Assembly: GCA_028284345.1 (NCBI GenBank)
Contig: JANQRY010000010.1
Span: 124,001 to 188,000 of the forward strand
Origin: Hyphococcus sp.
GTDB taxonomy: Bacteria; Pseudomonadota; Alphaproteobacteria; Caulobacterales; Parvularculaceae
DNA length: 64,000 nucleotides
Direction of reading: 5' to 3'
The notes beneath the pieces were generated by a model. That model did not search any database, was not told the origin of the DNA, and saw only the letters and a program-made list of their open reading frames with translations. Below are positions 37,235-46,428 of this stretch, in pieces. Positions within the stretch are counted from its first letter, which is position 1. Each line of letters opens with the position of its first letter. The translations under genes and the position numbers were made by a program.

Positions 37235-37939
37235 TTGGCGAACGACTCACCCGTCGGCTCAACTGCGACTACAAAAAAGAGACGCCGGCGCATGATCGCT
37301 GAGATGAACAACAGTCCGGCTAACGAAGCGCCTACGGACCCGACAATTGAGTTCTTTTTTGACTTTATTTCGCCTTTTGGGTGGTTCGCCGCCGAGCAGA
37401 TTGGCGCGCTGGCAAATCGCTTCGACCGGCAGGTGAATTGGCGTCCTTTTCTGCTGAGGGTGACCGTGGGGGCAATCATGAAGGCAACGCCGCCGTTGGA
37501 ATTGCCGCTGAAAGGGCCTTATCTTCTTCACGACATCAAAAGATCAGCAAGATATTACGGGCTTTCTTTTTCGGAGAGCGCGCGTTTCGGTTTTAATTCG
37601 GTTTCTGCGGCTCGTGCGGTTAGATGGGCCCGTTCTAGCTCGCCGCGTCATGCGGGCGATTTGGCGCTCGCGCTCTATCGCGCTCACTGGTCGAGCGGTC
37701 GAGACATTTCCGACATGGAAATCGTACTCAATGTCATCGACGACATAGGCCTGCCCCGTGACGACGCCGCGCGGGCGCTCGCTGGTCCTAAGATCAAAGA
37801 CGCCTTCCGCAAAGACGTAGAGTCTGCGGTCGAACTCGGCGTCTTCGGGTCGCCGACTTTTGTTGTGGATGGAGAATTATTCTGGGGCGTCGACCGCCTT
37901 CCCATGCTTGAGACGTGGCTGGAAAAGGGCGGGTGGTGA
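37235..37939 (+). CDS. DsbA-like / 2-hydroxychromene-2-carboxylate isomerase family protein
   Basis: 234 residues with a thioredoxin fold of the DsbA/GST-kappa group: EFFFDFISPFGWFAAEQI at the start of the fold and FGSPTFVVDGELFWGVDRL at the end. There is no CXXC; instead a serine (SPFG) marks the glutathione-dependent isomerase branch (HCCA isomerase, NahD). I kept the TTG start at 37235, which has AGAGGAA seven bases upstream, although it adds about 37 basic residues before the fold. ATG 37292 is the alternative. Function in the pathway could be a glutathione-dependent cis-trans isomerisation. Confidence 0.82.
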   Translation: MANDSPVGSTATTKKRRRRMIAEMNNSPANEAPTDPTIEFFFDFISPFGWFAAEQIGALANRFDRQVNWRPFLLRVTVGAIMKATPPLELPLKGPYLLHDIKRSARYYGLSFSESARFGFNSVSAARAVRWARSSSPRHAGDLALALYRAHWSSGRDISDMEIVLNVIDDIGLPRDDAARALAGPKIKDAFRKDVESAVELGVFGSPTFVVDGELFWGVDRLPMLETWLEKGGW

Positions 37940-37988
37940 CGTCGCGCCACTCCCTACAATTTTCGCTGAATGGTTTGAGGAGAACAGT

Positions 37989-38846
37989 ATGCGATCGTTA
38001 CGGAACAAAACAATTTTTATCAGCGGCGGCTCGCGCGGGATTGGACTCGCTATCGCCATTCGCGCCGCAAGGGACGGCGCGAACATCGCTATCGCCGCGA
38101 AAACTGACACGGCTCATCCGACTCTGCCTGGGACCATCCACACGGCAGCCGAAGAGATCAGGGCGGCCGGGGGCCAAGCACTTCCCGTTGTCTGCGACAT
38201 CCGCGATGAGGCGCAGGTTGACCGCGCCGTTGAAAAAACCGTTTCAACCTTCGGCGGCATTGACGCCTGCATCAACAATGCGAGTGCAATCAAACTGACG
38301 TCGATCCTTGAGACGCCAATGAAGCGCTACGACCTCATGCATGGCGTGAGCGCCAGAGGAACCTTTCTCGTTACGCAAAAATGCCTGCCCTATCTCTTGA
38401 AGGCAGAAAACCCGCATATGCTAGCGATTTCTCCACCACTCAATATGGAAGAGCGCTGGTTTGCGCCGCATGTCGCTTACACCATGGCCAAATATGGCAT
38501 GAGCCTTTTGGTGCTCGGCGCCGCGGGCGAACTGCGCGGAAAGGTCGGCGTAAACGCCCTTTGGCCGCGTACTGCAATCGACACGGCGGCCATGGCGGAA
38601 TTTGATCCGGCGGCGAATGGCGGTGTGCTACGCTCGCCCGAAATCATGGCCGATGCGGCGCATCTGATTCTGACCTCCGAAGCAACAGAGACGACCGGCA
38701 ACTTCTTCGTGGATGACGAATTACTCGCTTCGCACGGAGTCCGCGATTTAAGCACCTATGCTCCGGACGGAACATCTGACGAAGACTTATTGCCGGACTT
38801 TTTTGTGCCAAGCCTGCGTGAATTGAGAACCGGCGAAAGCGCGTAG
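37989..38846 (+). CDS. Short-chain dehydrogenase/reductase 2, HSDL2-like
   Basis: 285 residues. SGGSRGIGLA cofactor motif; the HSDL2-type region HPTLPGTIHTAAEEIRAAGG follows; INNASAI; catalytic YTMAK. These proteins resemble the dehydrogenase half of human HSDL2, which in animals is fused to an SCP2 domain; none is fused here. The start is ATG 37989 with GAGGAG upstream. Third gene of the ligase operon. Confidence 0.88.
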   Translation: MRSLRNKTIFISGGSRGIGLAIAIRAARDGANIAIAAKTDTAHPTLPGTIHTAAEEIRAAGGQALPVVCDIRDEAQVDRAVEKTVSTFGGIDACINNASAIKLTSILETPMKRYDLMHGVSARGTFLVTQKCLPYLLKAENPHMLAISPPLNMEERWFAPHVAYTMAKYGMSLLVLGAAGELRGKVGVNALWPRTAIDTAAMAEFDPAANGGVLRSPEIMADAAHLILTSEATETTGNFFVDDELLASHGVRDLSTYAPDGTSDEDLLPDFFVPSLRELRTGESA

Positions 38847-38886
38847 GCCGCCGGCGAATCAATAGTAGACAAGGAGAATTTCAGCC

Positions 38887-39294
38887 ATGGCGACATCAAT
38901 CACCCGCATGAATCCGCCTTCGTTACCCGACGCTGGCGCTATCGGTTATTCCCAGATCTCCACAACAGAGCCAGGAAGGCTCGCGTTTATTTCCGGGCAA
39001 GTCGCCTGGCGCCCAAATGGTGAGGAGGTTCCGGACGATCTCGCCACGCAAGCGGAGATCGTAACCGATAATGCGCGAAAGGCATTGGAGGCCGTGGGCG
39101 CGACGTCGGAAGACATCGTCATAGCACGGGTTTACATGATCGACTTAACGCCGGACCGTCAGGAAATCGTAATGCAGAGCCTGATCAAATTTTTCGGTGG
39201 CGTGAAACCGAGCCTCACTGGGCTTGGCGTCGCCGAGCTCGGCGGGCCCGGGCTGCAATTGGAGCTTGAATTGGTTGTACGACTGCCTTCCTGA
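38887..39294 (+). CDS. RidA-family protein lacking the catalytic arginine
   Basis: 135 residues, a single YjgF/YER057c domain: FISGQVAWRPNGE, DNARKALEAVGATSEDIV, VYMIDLTPD. In active RidA enamine/imine deaminases an arginine occurs in PxRS/T near residue 105. Here the corresponding text is KPSLTGLGV, so the arginine is missing. The protein therefore belongs with the RidA subfamilies of unknown activity. SD AAGGAG at 38870. Last gene of the ligase operon; a hairpin terminator follows. Confidence 0.85.
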   Translation: MATSITRMNPPSLPDAGAIGYSQISTTEPGRLAFISGQVAWRPNGEEVPDDLATQAEIVTDNARKALEAVGATSEDIVIARVYMIDLTPDRQEIVMQSLIKFFGGVKPSLTGLGVAELGGPGLQLELELVVRLPS

Positions 39295-39424
39295 CCACAA
39301 CACAGCTCTTTTCATCAATTTAAATTCAAGGCGCAGCAACATTTTTGCGCTATTATGGACGTAGTTGAGCGTGTCGCCGATTGTATAGATCGCTTCAGAT
39401 TTATCACCCTGAAGAATGAATTTC

Positions 39425-39470
39425 TTCACCCTTTAAGATGCTTGCGCGATGCGCAAGCCCAAAGGGTGAA
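39425..39470. terminator. Long hairpin, probable bidirectional terminator
   Basis: TTCACCCTTT with GCTTGCGC pairs with GCGCAAGC and AAAGGGTGAA, with a small bulge and a three-base loop. It lies in the 287-bp gap between convergent operons. Nothing else is evident in this gap. Confidence 0.6.
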
Positions 39471-39581
39471 GGTTATTTGTCTCTTAGGACTGAAGGATTG
39501 CACCACGACTTCGGCAACGAACTATTGACTGGCAAGCTGAGAATCTCTGGTGTTCTGGTTCTGCGCTTTCATTTGCAATCT

Positions 39582-40424
39582 TCATGTTACGCCGCAACCG
39601 TCCGGCTTGGCGTTGCAGTTGTTCGTGCGCTTGCCGAAGAAGGCGCGTAGCGCTTCCTGAGCGTTCTCAGACTTCATCGCGATATCAAATTTTTCCTTTT
39701 CGACCGATACCCCGGTTTCAAAATCGTCAGAAATCGCCGCAACACTATCAAGAATTAGCTGGTGCGCCTGATTCAGGCGGCTGCACGCCTGGTCGCGATG
39801 ACGCTTGAGGGCGTCGGCTAAATCCAATGGCGGCGCCATATGATCTGTTCGCCGATATGTAAGGGTTGCATTGCGAACGAACGCCACGGCCGCCTCGATA
39901 ACATCGCCGTCCACTACTTGATCCACAAGTCCCATTGCCAAAGCTTCGTCGGCATCGATCATTTTGCCGGTCAGCATCATGTCAAGCGCCGCTTCGGCGC
40001 CGACTAGGCGCGGCAACCTCTGCGTACCGCCAAGCCCGGGCAGTAAGCCCATATTGACTTCGGGCAGGGAAAAACGCGCCTGTGAATGCGCGATGCGACT
40101 TTGCCCTGCCAAAGCGAACTCAACGCCGCCGCCCAACACCAAGCCGTGGATCGCCATAACAACAGGCTTTGTTGCCTTCTCTATGCTGTCAAAAATCCCG
40201 CGCAATTCCCCGGCAACTGGCAAATCTTTCAGGTCAGCGCCGCCGCAGAACATACGGCCTGCGCCCGCAATAACAATCGCCTTGCAAGACGGCGCTGCAA
40301 AAGCGGCTTCCAGAGCAGTAAGGAACTTCGCCATCATCCCATTCCTCACCGACAGAACATTCGCCCTGCCATTAGAGAGATGGATTACGTGCACGTCATC
40401 AGTTTGCGTCACTCCAGTGAGCAT
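39582..40424 (-). CDS. Enoyl-CoA hydratase/isomerase (crotonase) 1
   Basis: 280 residues. Crotonase fold with oxyanion-hole segments GRMFCGGADL and HGLVLGGGVEFAL, and both glutamates of rat enoyl-CoA hydratase are present (GGGVE and LPEV), so hydratase activity is plausible. Start ATG 40424 has AGAGGAA five bases upstream. The last gene of a three-gene minus-strand operon with the PaaK-like ligase and crotonase 2. Confidence 0.88.
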   Translation of the reverse strand: MLTGVTQTDDVHVIHLSNGRANVLSVRNGMMAKFLTALEAAFAAPSCKAIVIAGAGRMFCGGADLKDLPVAGELRGIFDSIEKATKPVVMAIHGLVLGGGVEFALAGQSRIAHSQARFSLPEVNMGLLPGLGGTQRLPRLVGAEAALDMMLTGKMIDADEALAMGLVDQVVDGDVIEAAVAFVRNATLTYRRTDHMAPPLDLADALKRHRDQACSRLNQAHQLILDSVAAISDDFETGVSVEKEKFDIAMKSENAQEALRAFFGKRTNNCNAKPDGCGVT

Positions 40425-40511
40425 TGTATTCCTCTTGTTCGAAATTTTAGAAAGATGTTGCTGAATGCGCGAGCGCGTCACAGCCCGTTGTTTTTTACAA
40501 CCGGTTTTATG

Positions 40512-41882
40512 CTAAGCGTCATCCGAAGGTATGATTGTTTTCACTAACTTGGCCTTCCCGGTCGCGCCATATTCCGGCGTAAACTTTTCCGCCTCCACCA
40601 AGGTCACCCGCGCCCTGAAGCGCAATGCATTCTGGATTTTGGTTTCCAAATCTTCTTTCAGGCCGATGCGACACGAATCAGCGACATCCTTTTTCAAGCG
40701 AACCTGAACTTCAACCGGAGCCTCAACGACAGCGGAGGTTGAATAGCGCAGTATCTGGATATCGCCGCTGACGAGATCAGAACTGCGCGCAACCACATCG
40801 CGCACGGCGTTGGGAAATACGTTGACGCCTTTGACCAGAAGCATGTCGTCAATGCGCCCGCGGAACTCTATTCTCGGTCCCGGACGCCCACATGGACATG
40901 GGTCGGTATAAACGCGGATGATATCCTTGTCGCGGAAACGAATTAAGGGCTGACACTCTTTCACCAGTCCGGTGAAGGCCACCTCGCCTTCCACGCCGTT
41001 TTCCAAAGGCATGGGCTGCAAGTCGGCGTCCAGAATCTCCATAAGCGAATTATCATTGGCGAATAGATGGATGCCGGAATTTTCCTCGCAGGAAATGCCA
41101 AGCGGATTGTTGCAGCCGGTTCCCCCGGACATGTCGTATATTTCCGCGCCGCCAAAACCATCCGACAGCTGGTCGCGAATCTCTGGAATGCTTCCCCCCG
41201 GCTCTCCGAAGACATATAATTTGCTTATGCCGAAATCCCGGGTGTGCCAACGCGTTTTCTCCGGCACGGATTTGATCAGGTGGAGCCCGTAAGACGGCGT
41301 GCACATCAACAGATCCGGCCGTGTGTCCATCGCCGTTTGCGCAAGGCGCTCGGTTTTCGCCAATCCGCCGATCGGAATGACGCCGAAACCGAGATTAAGC
41401 AAAGCGTCGACCGCAGGAATGCCGACGATCCACATGCTCATCACACCCGCAAACATCACCCTGTCGCCGCGAACGAGTCCTGTACGCGCGGCCATTCGCG
41501 CAAAATTATCCTCGGAAACGGCCCTATCTCTCGCCGTATAGCCGACATAGGTCGGCAAGCCGGTCGTGCCGGATGACGCGCTGACGCGATTGATTTCGCG
41601 AATATCGCAGGTGACATGCATGCCAAACGGGTGGTCCAGCTCATCGCGGGAGCGCTGCTGGCTAATCCGCTCCTCATCCTTGTCGAAAAAAGGATATGTT
41701 GAGTAATCCGCCCAATTCTTGAACCGGTGCGGGTCGACCCCCGCCGAATTAAACTTGTCCCGGTAATAGGGAGACGTTTCATAGACGCGAACAAGCTGCC
41801 GGCGAAGCTTTGAAAGCTGCATGTTCCGCAAATCGTCGCCCATCAGGTTTTCAACATCAGGGCGGTGAAGAACAAAACTCAT
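40512..41882 (-). CDS. Phenylacetate-CoA ligase family (PaaK-like) AMP ligase
   Basis: 456 residues. The PaaK-type P-loop SASSGTTGLPTYVGYT, the YDMSGGTGCNNPLG region, the hinge IEFRGRIDDMLLVKGVNVFP and a C-terminal lid with TGKAKLVK. The family converts phenylacetate-type aryl acids to CoA thioesters. It is the second CoA ligase of the island and differs in subfamily from the first, so the pathway probably activates two acids. Between two crotonases in an operon. Confidence 0.9.
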   Translation of the reverse strand: MSFVLHRPDVENLMGDDLRNMQLSKLRRQLVRVYETSPYYRDKFNSAGVDPHRFKNWADYSTYPFFDKDEERISQQRSRDELDHPFGMHVTCDIREINRVSASSGTTGLPTYVGYTARDRAVSEDNFARMAARTGLVRGDRVMFAGVMSMWIVGIPAVDALLNLGFGVIPIGGLAKTERLAQTAMDTRPDLLMCTPSYGLHLIKSVPEKTRWHTRDFGISKLYVFGEPGGSIPEIRDQLSDGFGGAEIYDMSGGTGCNNPLGISCEENSGIHLFANDNSLMEILDADLQPMPLENGVEGEVAFTGLVKECQPLIRFRDKDIIRVYTDPCPCGRPGPRIEFRGRIDDMLLVKGVNVFPNAVRDVVARSSDLVSGDIQILRYSTSAVVEAPVEVQVRLKKDVADSCRIGLKEDLETKIQNALRFRARVTLVEAEKFTPEYGATGKAKLVKTIIPSDDA

Positions 41883-41925
41883 GAGAAATACCTGTTGCGC
41901 CGGTTATGTGTCAGCCCGACGGCGA

Positions 41926-42681
41926 TCAGCGCCGTTGATCTTCCTGGATTCTCGCACGGGCGGCGGCGCCGTTCGTTCTTATGGCAGAAATATCGCCGGG
42001 AGTCCTCGCATCGTAAATGAGCGATTTCACGAGCGCGGCTGCTGCGCTGGGCGCGCCTGCAATTTTTTGCGCCAGTGAAAAGCCCGTATCCCAAACCGCT
42101 TCATCAGGCACGACCTGATTGACAAGTCCGACCTTATCCGCCCAAGCGGAATCTTTCCAGTCGCCGGTCAGCAGCGCCTCAAGCATATAAACGGGATTAA
42201 GCCTGCGCCCCGCCAGCAGCGGAATATCAACCGGCAGAATTCCAAAGCCGACTTCAGGCGTGCAGAATCGTGCGGATGCCCCGCAAATCACTAGGTCGCT
42301 TGCAAGTACGATAGCGACGCCTTCGCCTACGCAAGGACCGACGACACTGCAAATAATCGGCTTGGTGACCGATCCGGGTTGGCAAAATTCAAGGTCGAGA
42401 TTTTCCGTGCTGATAGCCCCGCTATTTGCGTTGTCGATCATGTTGAGATCGCCCCCCGCGCAAAACGCAGTGCCCTTTGCCGTGATCAGGATGGCGTTTA
42501 CATTAGGATCAGACTGATGCGCTCTCATGGCCTCGTTAAAGAGATCATACATCTCCGAAGACATCGCGTTTCGCTTCTCAGGCCTGTTGAGCAACAGGAC
42601 GCCCACGCCCTCGCGCACAAACCATTCAATAAGGCGGCCGGACTTTTCGCCGTCTTCATGCCTTGTTTCGGCGGTTGTCAT
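41926..42681 (-). CDS. Enoyl-CoA hydratase/isomerase (crotonase) 2
   Basis: About 251 residues. Crotonase segments GTAFCAGGDLNM and GPCVGEGVAIVLASD. Of the two glutamates of the canonical hydratase, the one in TPEVGFG is present but the GGGCE position reads GEGVA, so it may be an isomerase or lyase rather than a simple hydratase. ATG 42681 is preferred to a TTG six codons upstream. The Shine-Dalgarno is weak for both. First gene of the operon. Confidence 0.87.
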   Translation of the reverse strand: MTTAETRHEDGEKSGRLIEWFVREGVGVLLLNRPEKRNAMSSEMYDLFNEAMRAHQSDPNVNAILITAKGTAFCAGGDLNMIDNANSGAISTENLDLEFCQPGSVTKPIICSVVGPCVGEGVAIVLASDLVICGASARFCTPEVGFGILPVDIPLLAGRRLNPVYMLEALLTGDWKDSAWADKVGLVNQVVPDEAVWDTGFSLAQKIAGAPSAAAALVKSLIYDARTPGDISAIRTNGAAARARIQEDQRR

Positions 42682-43041
42682 AGTTATGAAGCAGCCCAAT
42701 TCAAAAACACGCCAACGCGATATTCATCGGCCCCGTCAAGCCGGCCCCCCTGATCGGAATGGCGAGACGCCCCCGCCGATCCCAACACTGTTCGCAGATG
42801 CTCCACGGGCCTCATGGCTCCCTCATTCGGATGTTCAGCCGCCATCAACATTGACATTTTCTTTTATTAGTTCTGATATGTCAATATGTGTTCTTGAAAT
42901 TTCAATAAATCAAGCTGTTGGATTCTTTGATTTTTGCCCTCGCACAAGTCCGCGGTCACTGCCTGCGAGGAAGACCTCTCCTGAAAAGAAGGCGCTATGA
43001 CACACTCCAGCAAGAATAATGAATGAAAGGGAGGCTCAACA
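42682..43041. other. Divergent intergenic region (crotonase 2 / AstE-like)
   Basis: 360 bases with no convincing gene. It is AT-rich in the middle, contains the 32-base dyad at 42852-42883 and a 12-base perfect palindrome TTGAAATTTCAA at 42894-42905. Confidence 0.7.
42852..42883. promoter_or_regulatory. 32-bp dyad overlapping a promoter, candidate GntR operator
   Basis: Half-sites TGACAT and ATGTCA 20 bases apart; with flanks ATTGACAT/ATGTCAAT are perfect. On the plus strand it contains TTGACA, 17 bases, TGATAT, a good promoter towards the AstE-like gene. Same geometry as the dyad at 50032-50063. Confidence 0.5.
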
Positions 43042-44088
43042 ATGGATGAAGCTTATCCTGATAGCATGATTATTGATCATGTCCTCCGCAACGGACGACC
43101 CGGTTCTGTGCATCGAGGCCGCATCGGTCTCGGCGCACGCGCCACCGGCGCGGAAATCGCGATCAGCTATATCGTCGTCATTGGCCAGGAACCGGGACCA
43201 ACGCTCTGGATCAACGGGCAGGTCCATGGGACGGAAGTTTGCGCCATCGTCGCCGGCATCAATTTTTGCAATAGCCTCGATCCGAAAACGTTGAAAGGCT
43301 GCGTCATCTTTACCGCCAGCGGCAATCCCCTGGCGCTGGAAAGCCGGACCTGGAGCACGCAACAGGATTTCGGTCAAAATCTTGATACAATGTTTCCCGG
43401 CCGGCCAAATGGCTTCGTGACCGAACGCATGGCAGACCGGCTGTCTCGCGAAGTCCTGGCCGTGCGCCCCGATCTGCTGCTCAGCATGCATGCGCAAGGG
43501 ACCGATTTTGAGAGCATGGTGTACGGCGTTTACAAACTGCCGCCCGATTGCAGCGTGAAACCGAATGAACTTTATCGTTACATGCGCTGTTTCGAGCCGT
43601 TCGCGATCTGTCATCAAAGCGTAAAGCCCGGCTCTGGCGAACATCCCGGCAATCATGCGGGCGCGCTGGATTATATGGCGCTGGCGCACGGCATCCCCGC
43701 TTTCATGATCGAGTTCGGCGTTGCACAGCGCGCAACGCCGGAACAGGTTCGCTTTGGCGCCGCTTGTTACGGGCGCGTATGCGCGGAGCTCGGCATGCTG
43801 CAGGTGAAAGGCGACGGATCAAAGGCAGACAAGACTTGGTTGGTGTCGGCGCGCAGCCATTGCAATTCCGATGCGGGCGGCATGTGGCAGTCTGCGCACA
43901 ATCCAGGCGTTCTCATTAAAGCCGGCGAAGAGATTGGGACGGTCACCGATCTGACGGGTGTGCTTGTAGATACAGTGACCATGCCGAAAGACGTTCTACT
44001 GATCGCGATAAGGCAGGACCCCGTCGTGCATACGGGTGATAGCGTCGCCTATCTTGCCCATGACTGGACGTCTTTCAACTTCGACTAG
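43042..44088 (+). CDS. Succinylglutamate desuccinylase/aspartoacylase family zinc hydrolase
   Basis: 348 residues, an M14-like zinc fold. The metal ligands are in NGQVHGTE (His and Glu) and LLLSMHAQGTDF (His). A basic NPLALESRT and an acidic C-terminal beta domain complete the AstE/ASPA pattern. It cleaves an N-acyl amide or similar bond. ATG 43042 follows AAAGGGAGG. It stands alone facing the MDR gene, with an 11-base gap between their stops. Within module 2 it may release an acid from an amide-type substrate. Confidence 0.85.
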   Translation: MDEAYPDSMIIDHVLRNGRPGSVHRGRIGLGARATGAEIAISYIVVIGQEPGPTLWINGQVHGTEVCAIVAGINFCNSLDPKTLKGCVIFTASGNPLALESRTWSTQQDFGQNLDTMFPGRPNGFVTERMADRLSREVLAVRPDLLLSMHAQGTDFESMVYGVYKLPPDCSVKPNELYRYMRCFEPFAICHQSVKPGSGEHPGNHAGALDYMALAHGIPAFMIEFGVAQRATPEQVRFGAACYGRVCAELGMLQVKGDGSKADKTWLVSARSHCNSDAGGMWQSAHNPGVLIKAGEEIGTVTDLTGVLVDTVTMPKDVLLIAIRQDPVVHTGDSVAYLAHDWTSFNFD

Positions 44089-44099
44089 CCTATAAACAA

Positions 44100-45101
44100 T
44101 CAGCCGGGGCGGACGATAACTTTCCCAATTGCCGACCGGTCAGAGAGTCTGGCGATCGCTTTTCCGCCTTCAGCGAGCGGATAGACCTTGTCAATGCGCG
44201 GGCGGATGCGCCCATTTTTCCACCAATTTATAAGCTGCGCCACATGCTGGCGATGACGCTGAGGCTCGCGCATGAAAAACCCGCCCCAAAATACGCCACG
44301 CACATCGCAAGCTTTTAGAAGCGTCAAATTCAGCGGTAGTTTCGGGATACCAGCGGGAAACCCGACAACAAGGTAACGCCCCTCCCATGCAATTGCGCGT
44401 AGAGCTGGTTCCGCGTAATCGCCCCCAACCGGATCGTAAATCACATGCGCGCCGTCTTTTCCCACCTCGTTTTTGAACTGATGCGCAAGAGTTTTGGAAG
44501 ACTCTTTGTCAAAAGGTCCGCGCGGGTAAATCATCGTCTGGTCAGCCCCCGCCTCAGACGCCGCAGCGGCTTTTTGCGCGCTTGAAACCGCCGCAACGAC
44601 ATGCGCGCCCATAGCCTTCCCGATTTCAATGGCGGCCAATCCCACGCCGCCGGCCGCGCCCAGAACCAATAAAGTCTCGCCTGACTTGAGTTGGCCGCGA
44701 TCCGTCAACGCATGGAGCGTCGTACCGAAAGTGAAGATGAGCGCGGCTCCCTCCACAGGGTCCAGGTCGTTGCTGAGTTTGATGGCATCTTCGGCCTTTA
44801 CGATTGCCTGTTCAGCGAGGCCGCCGCCGGTCCCCATGATCGCAATCAAGCGTTCACCGATCTTCCATCCGGCGACGTCTTCGCCTATTGCGTCGACAAC
44901 GCCAGTGACTTCGCTGCCCGGCGCGAAAGGACGTTCCGGCTTGAACTGGTATTTATCTTCAATGATTAAGACATCCGGATAATTGATGCCGCATGCAAGA
45001 ATGCGCACGCGCAATTCGCCCCGTCTCGGCTCTTGAACCGGTATTTCCATTAGCCGCAGCGTCTCAGGACCGCCCGGCGTTAAAGACAATAGCGCTTTCA
45101 T
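44100..45101 (-). CDS. NADPH:quinone reductase-like medium-chain dehydrogenase
   Basis: 333 residues, MDR superfamily without structural zinc motifs. GroES-like N-terminal half with GINYPDVLIIEDKYQ and PFAPGSEVTGVV; Rossmann GAAGGVGLAAIEIGKAMGA near residue 150. The quinone oxidoreductase / zeta-crystallin branch reduces activated double bonds, for example enoyl substrates. Last gene of the module 2 operon, 61 bases after the MFS gene. Confidence 0.9.
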   Translation of the reverse strand: MKALLSLTPGGPETLRLMEIPVQEPRRGELRVRILACGINYPDVLIIEDKYQFKPERPFAPGSEVTGVVDAIGEDVAGWKIGERLIAIMGTGGGLAEQAIVKAEDAIKLSNDLDPVEGAALIFTFGTTLHALTDRGQLKSGETLLVLGAAGGVGLAAIEIGKAMGAHVVAAVSSAQKAAAASEAGADQTMIYPRGPFDKESSKTLAHQFKNEVGKDGAHVIYDPVGGDYAEPALRAIAWEGRYLVVGFPAGIPKLPLNLTLLKACDVRGVFWGGFFMREPQRHRQHVAQLINWWKNGRIRPRIDKVYPLAEGGKAIARLSDRSAIGKVIVRPG

Positions 45102-45162
45102 AAACTCGCCTTCTTATGAACGGCGCCTCTGATCCGCAAACGACTGACGCGGACCTATTTGT

Positions 45163-46425
45163 TCAGAGCGCCGTCAACGGTTGTTCCAATTCTTGTGGTT
45201 TTCCGGAAAGGCTTGCACCGAGCGTGACAAACGCTGCGCCGATTAGCAAAGCCGGCGGCGCAACATAAAGGAGGGCCTTTTGCAGCGCCTCATCTTCGCC
45301 GATCAACGGCGTCAAGACATCGCTTAGTGCGCCAACCGCCAGCGGACCGACGCCAAAGCCAACCAAGTTCAACGCAAGGAAAATCACCGCCGTTACCATG
45401 GCGTGAACGTTGGACGGCATGATCTGTTGCGAATAGCTGATAATGGGCGCGCTGCAGGCTGTCACGAAAGATGCTGCGAAGGCGAAACAAACCAGCACCG
45501 CAATTGGCGTATGACTGAGAAACGCCATGGCGGCGAATGGCGCGCTGATTGCAAACAACACAGCCGGTATCCAGAGATTCCACCGCGCATCGCGTCGGGA
45601 CAATCGGTCGGCAACAACGCCGACAATGATCGTGAAAAACAATCCGCCGACTCCGTTGATAGCGCCGATGTAACCGCCCGCCTCCGCACGGGTCATATCG
45701 TAAACACGGATCATCAACGTCGGCAGCCAGGTGATCATGCCGGCAAGACCGAGCACCGCAAGAGAGCTTCCGATTATATAATAGCGCACCGCCGGCGCGC
45801 CAAGAATAACGCTGAGTGAAGCGATGAAACCCCGGCTCGCCTCATGCGCCTTCGCGCCGCGCGGCGGATCGCGCAAAGCAAAGAATGAGATCAGACCCAG
45901 CAGAACCGGCGTCAAGCCGACAACAATGAAGGCAACGCGCCAGCCATAATGAGTAGCAATCCAACCGCATAACCAAAGGCCAATGAACGAACCGATAAAG
46001 AAACCGGACTCGGTGATTGATAGCGCAGTCGTCCTTTGCCTGGGCGGATAAATGTCTGCGATAATCGAGTGCGCCGCCGGCACGCAAGGCGAAGCGCCAA
46101 CGCCGACGCCGCACCGCGCCGCGGCAAGTTGGAAGAAATTCTGTGCAAGGCCGCAAAGGACCGTCATCCCGCCAAATACCATCAGGGCACCGCCGATTAA
46201 GCGGCTGCGGTTCGAACGGTCGGAGACATAGGCCATAGGAATGCTGGCCGCTACATAAAGCGCGACGAAAGCAAAGCCCGATAAAAAACCTAGCTGAGCA
46301 TCGCTTAAATCGAGATCGTTTTTGATGTCTTCCAGCAGAATGACGATCGCCAGACGGTCGATTGCGTGGACGATGATAATGAATGTCAGAACCAATAGAA
46401 CGGCATGCTTGCGGATGATGCTCAT
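45163..46425 (-). CDS. MFS transporter 2
   Basis: 420 residues with 12 predicted helices, same spinster-like group as the first island MFS (AIDRLAIVILLEDIKNDLDLSD, GVGVGASPCVPAAHS), but clearly divergent in sequence. Three bases downstream of the triple RidA gene's stop and therefore coupled to it. Confidence 0.88.
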   Translation of the reverse strand: MSIIRKHAVLLVLTFIIIVHAIDRLAIVILLEDIKNDLDLSDAQLGFLSGFAFVALYVAASIPMAYVSDRSNRSRLIGGALMVFGGMTVLCGLAQNFFQLAAARCGVGVGASPCVPAAHSIIADIYPPRQRTTALSITESGFFIGSFIGLWLCGWIATHYGWRVAFIVVGLTPVLLGLISFFALRDPPRGAKAHEASRGFIASLSVILGAPAVRYYIIGSSLAVLGLAGMITWLPTLMIRVYDMTRAEAGGYIGAINGVGGLFFTIIVGVVADRLSRRDARWNLWIPAVLFAISAPFAAMAFLSHTPIAVLVCFAFAASFVTACSAPIISYSQQIMPSNVHAMVTAVIFLALNLVGFGVGPLAVGALSDVLTPLIGEDEALQKALLYVAPPALLIGAAFVTLGASLSGKPQELEQPLTAL

Positions 46426-46428
46426 GCT

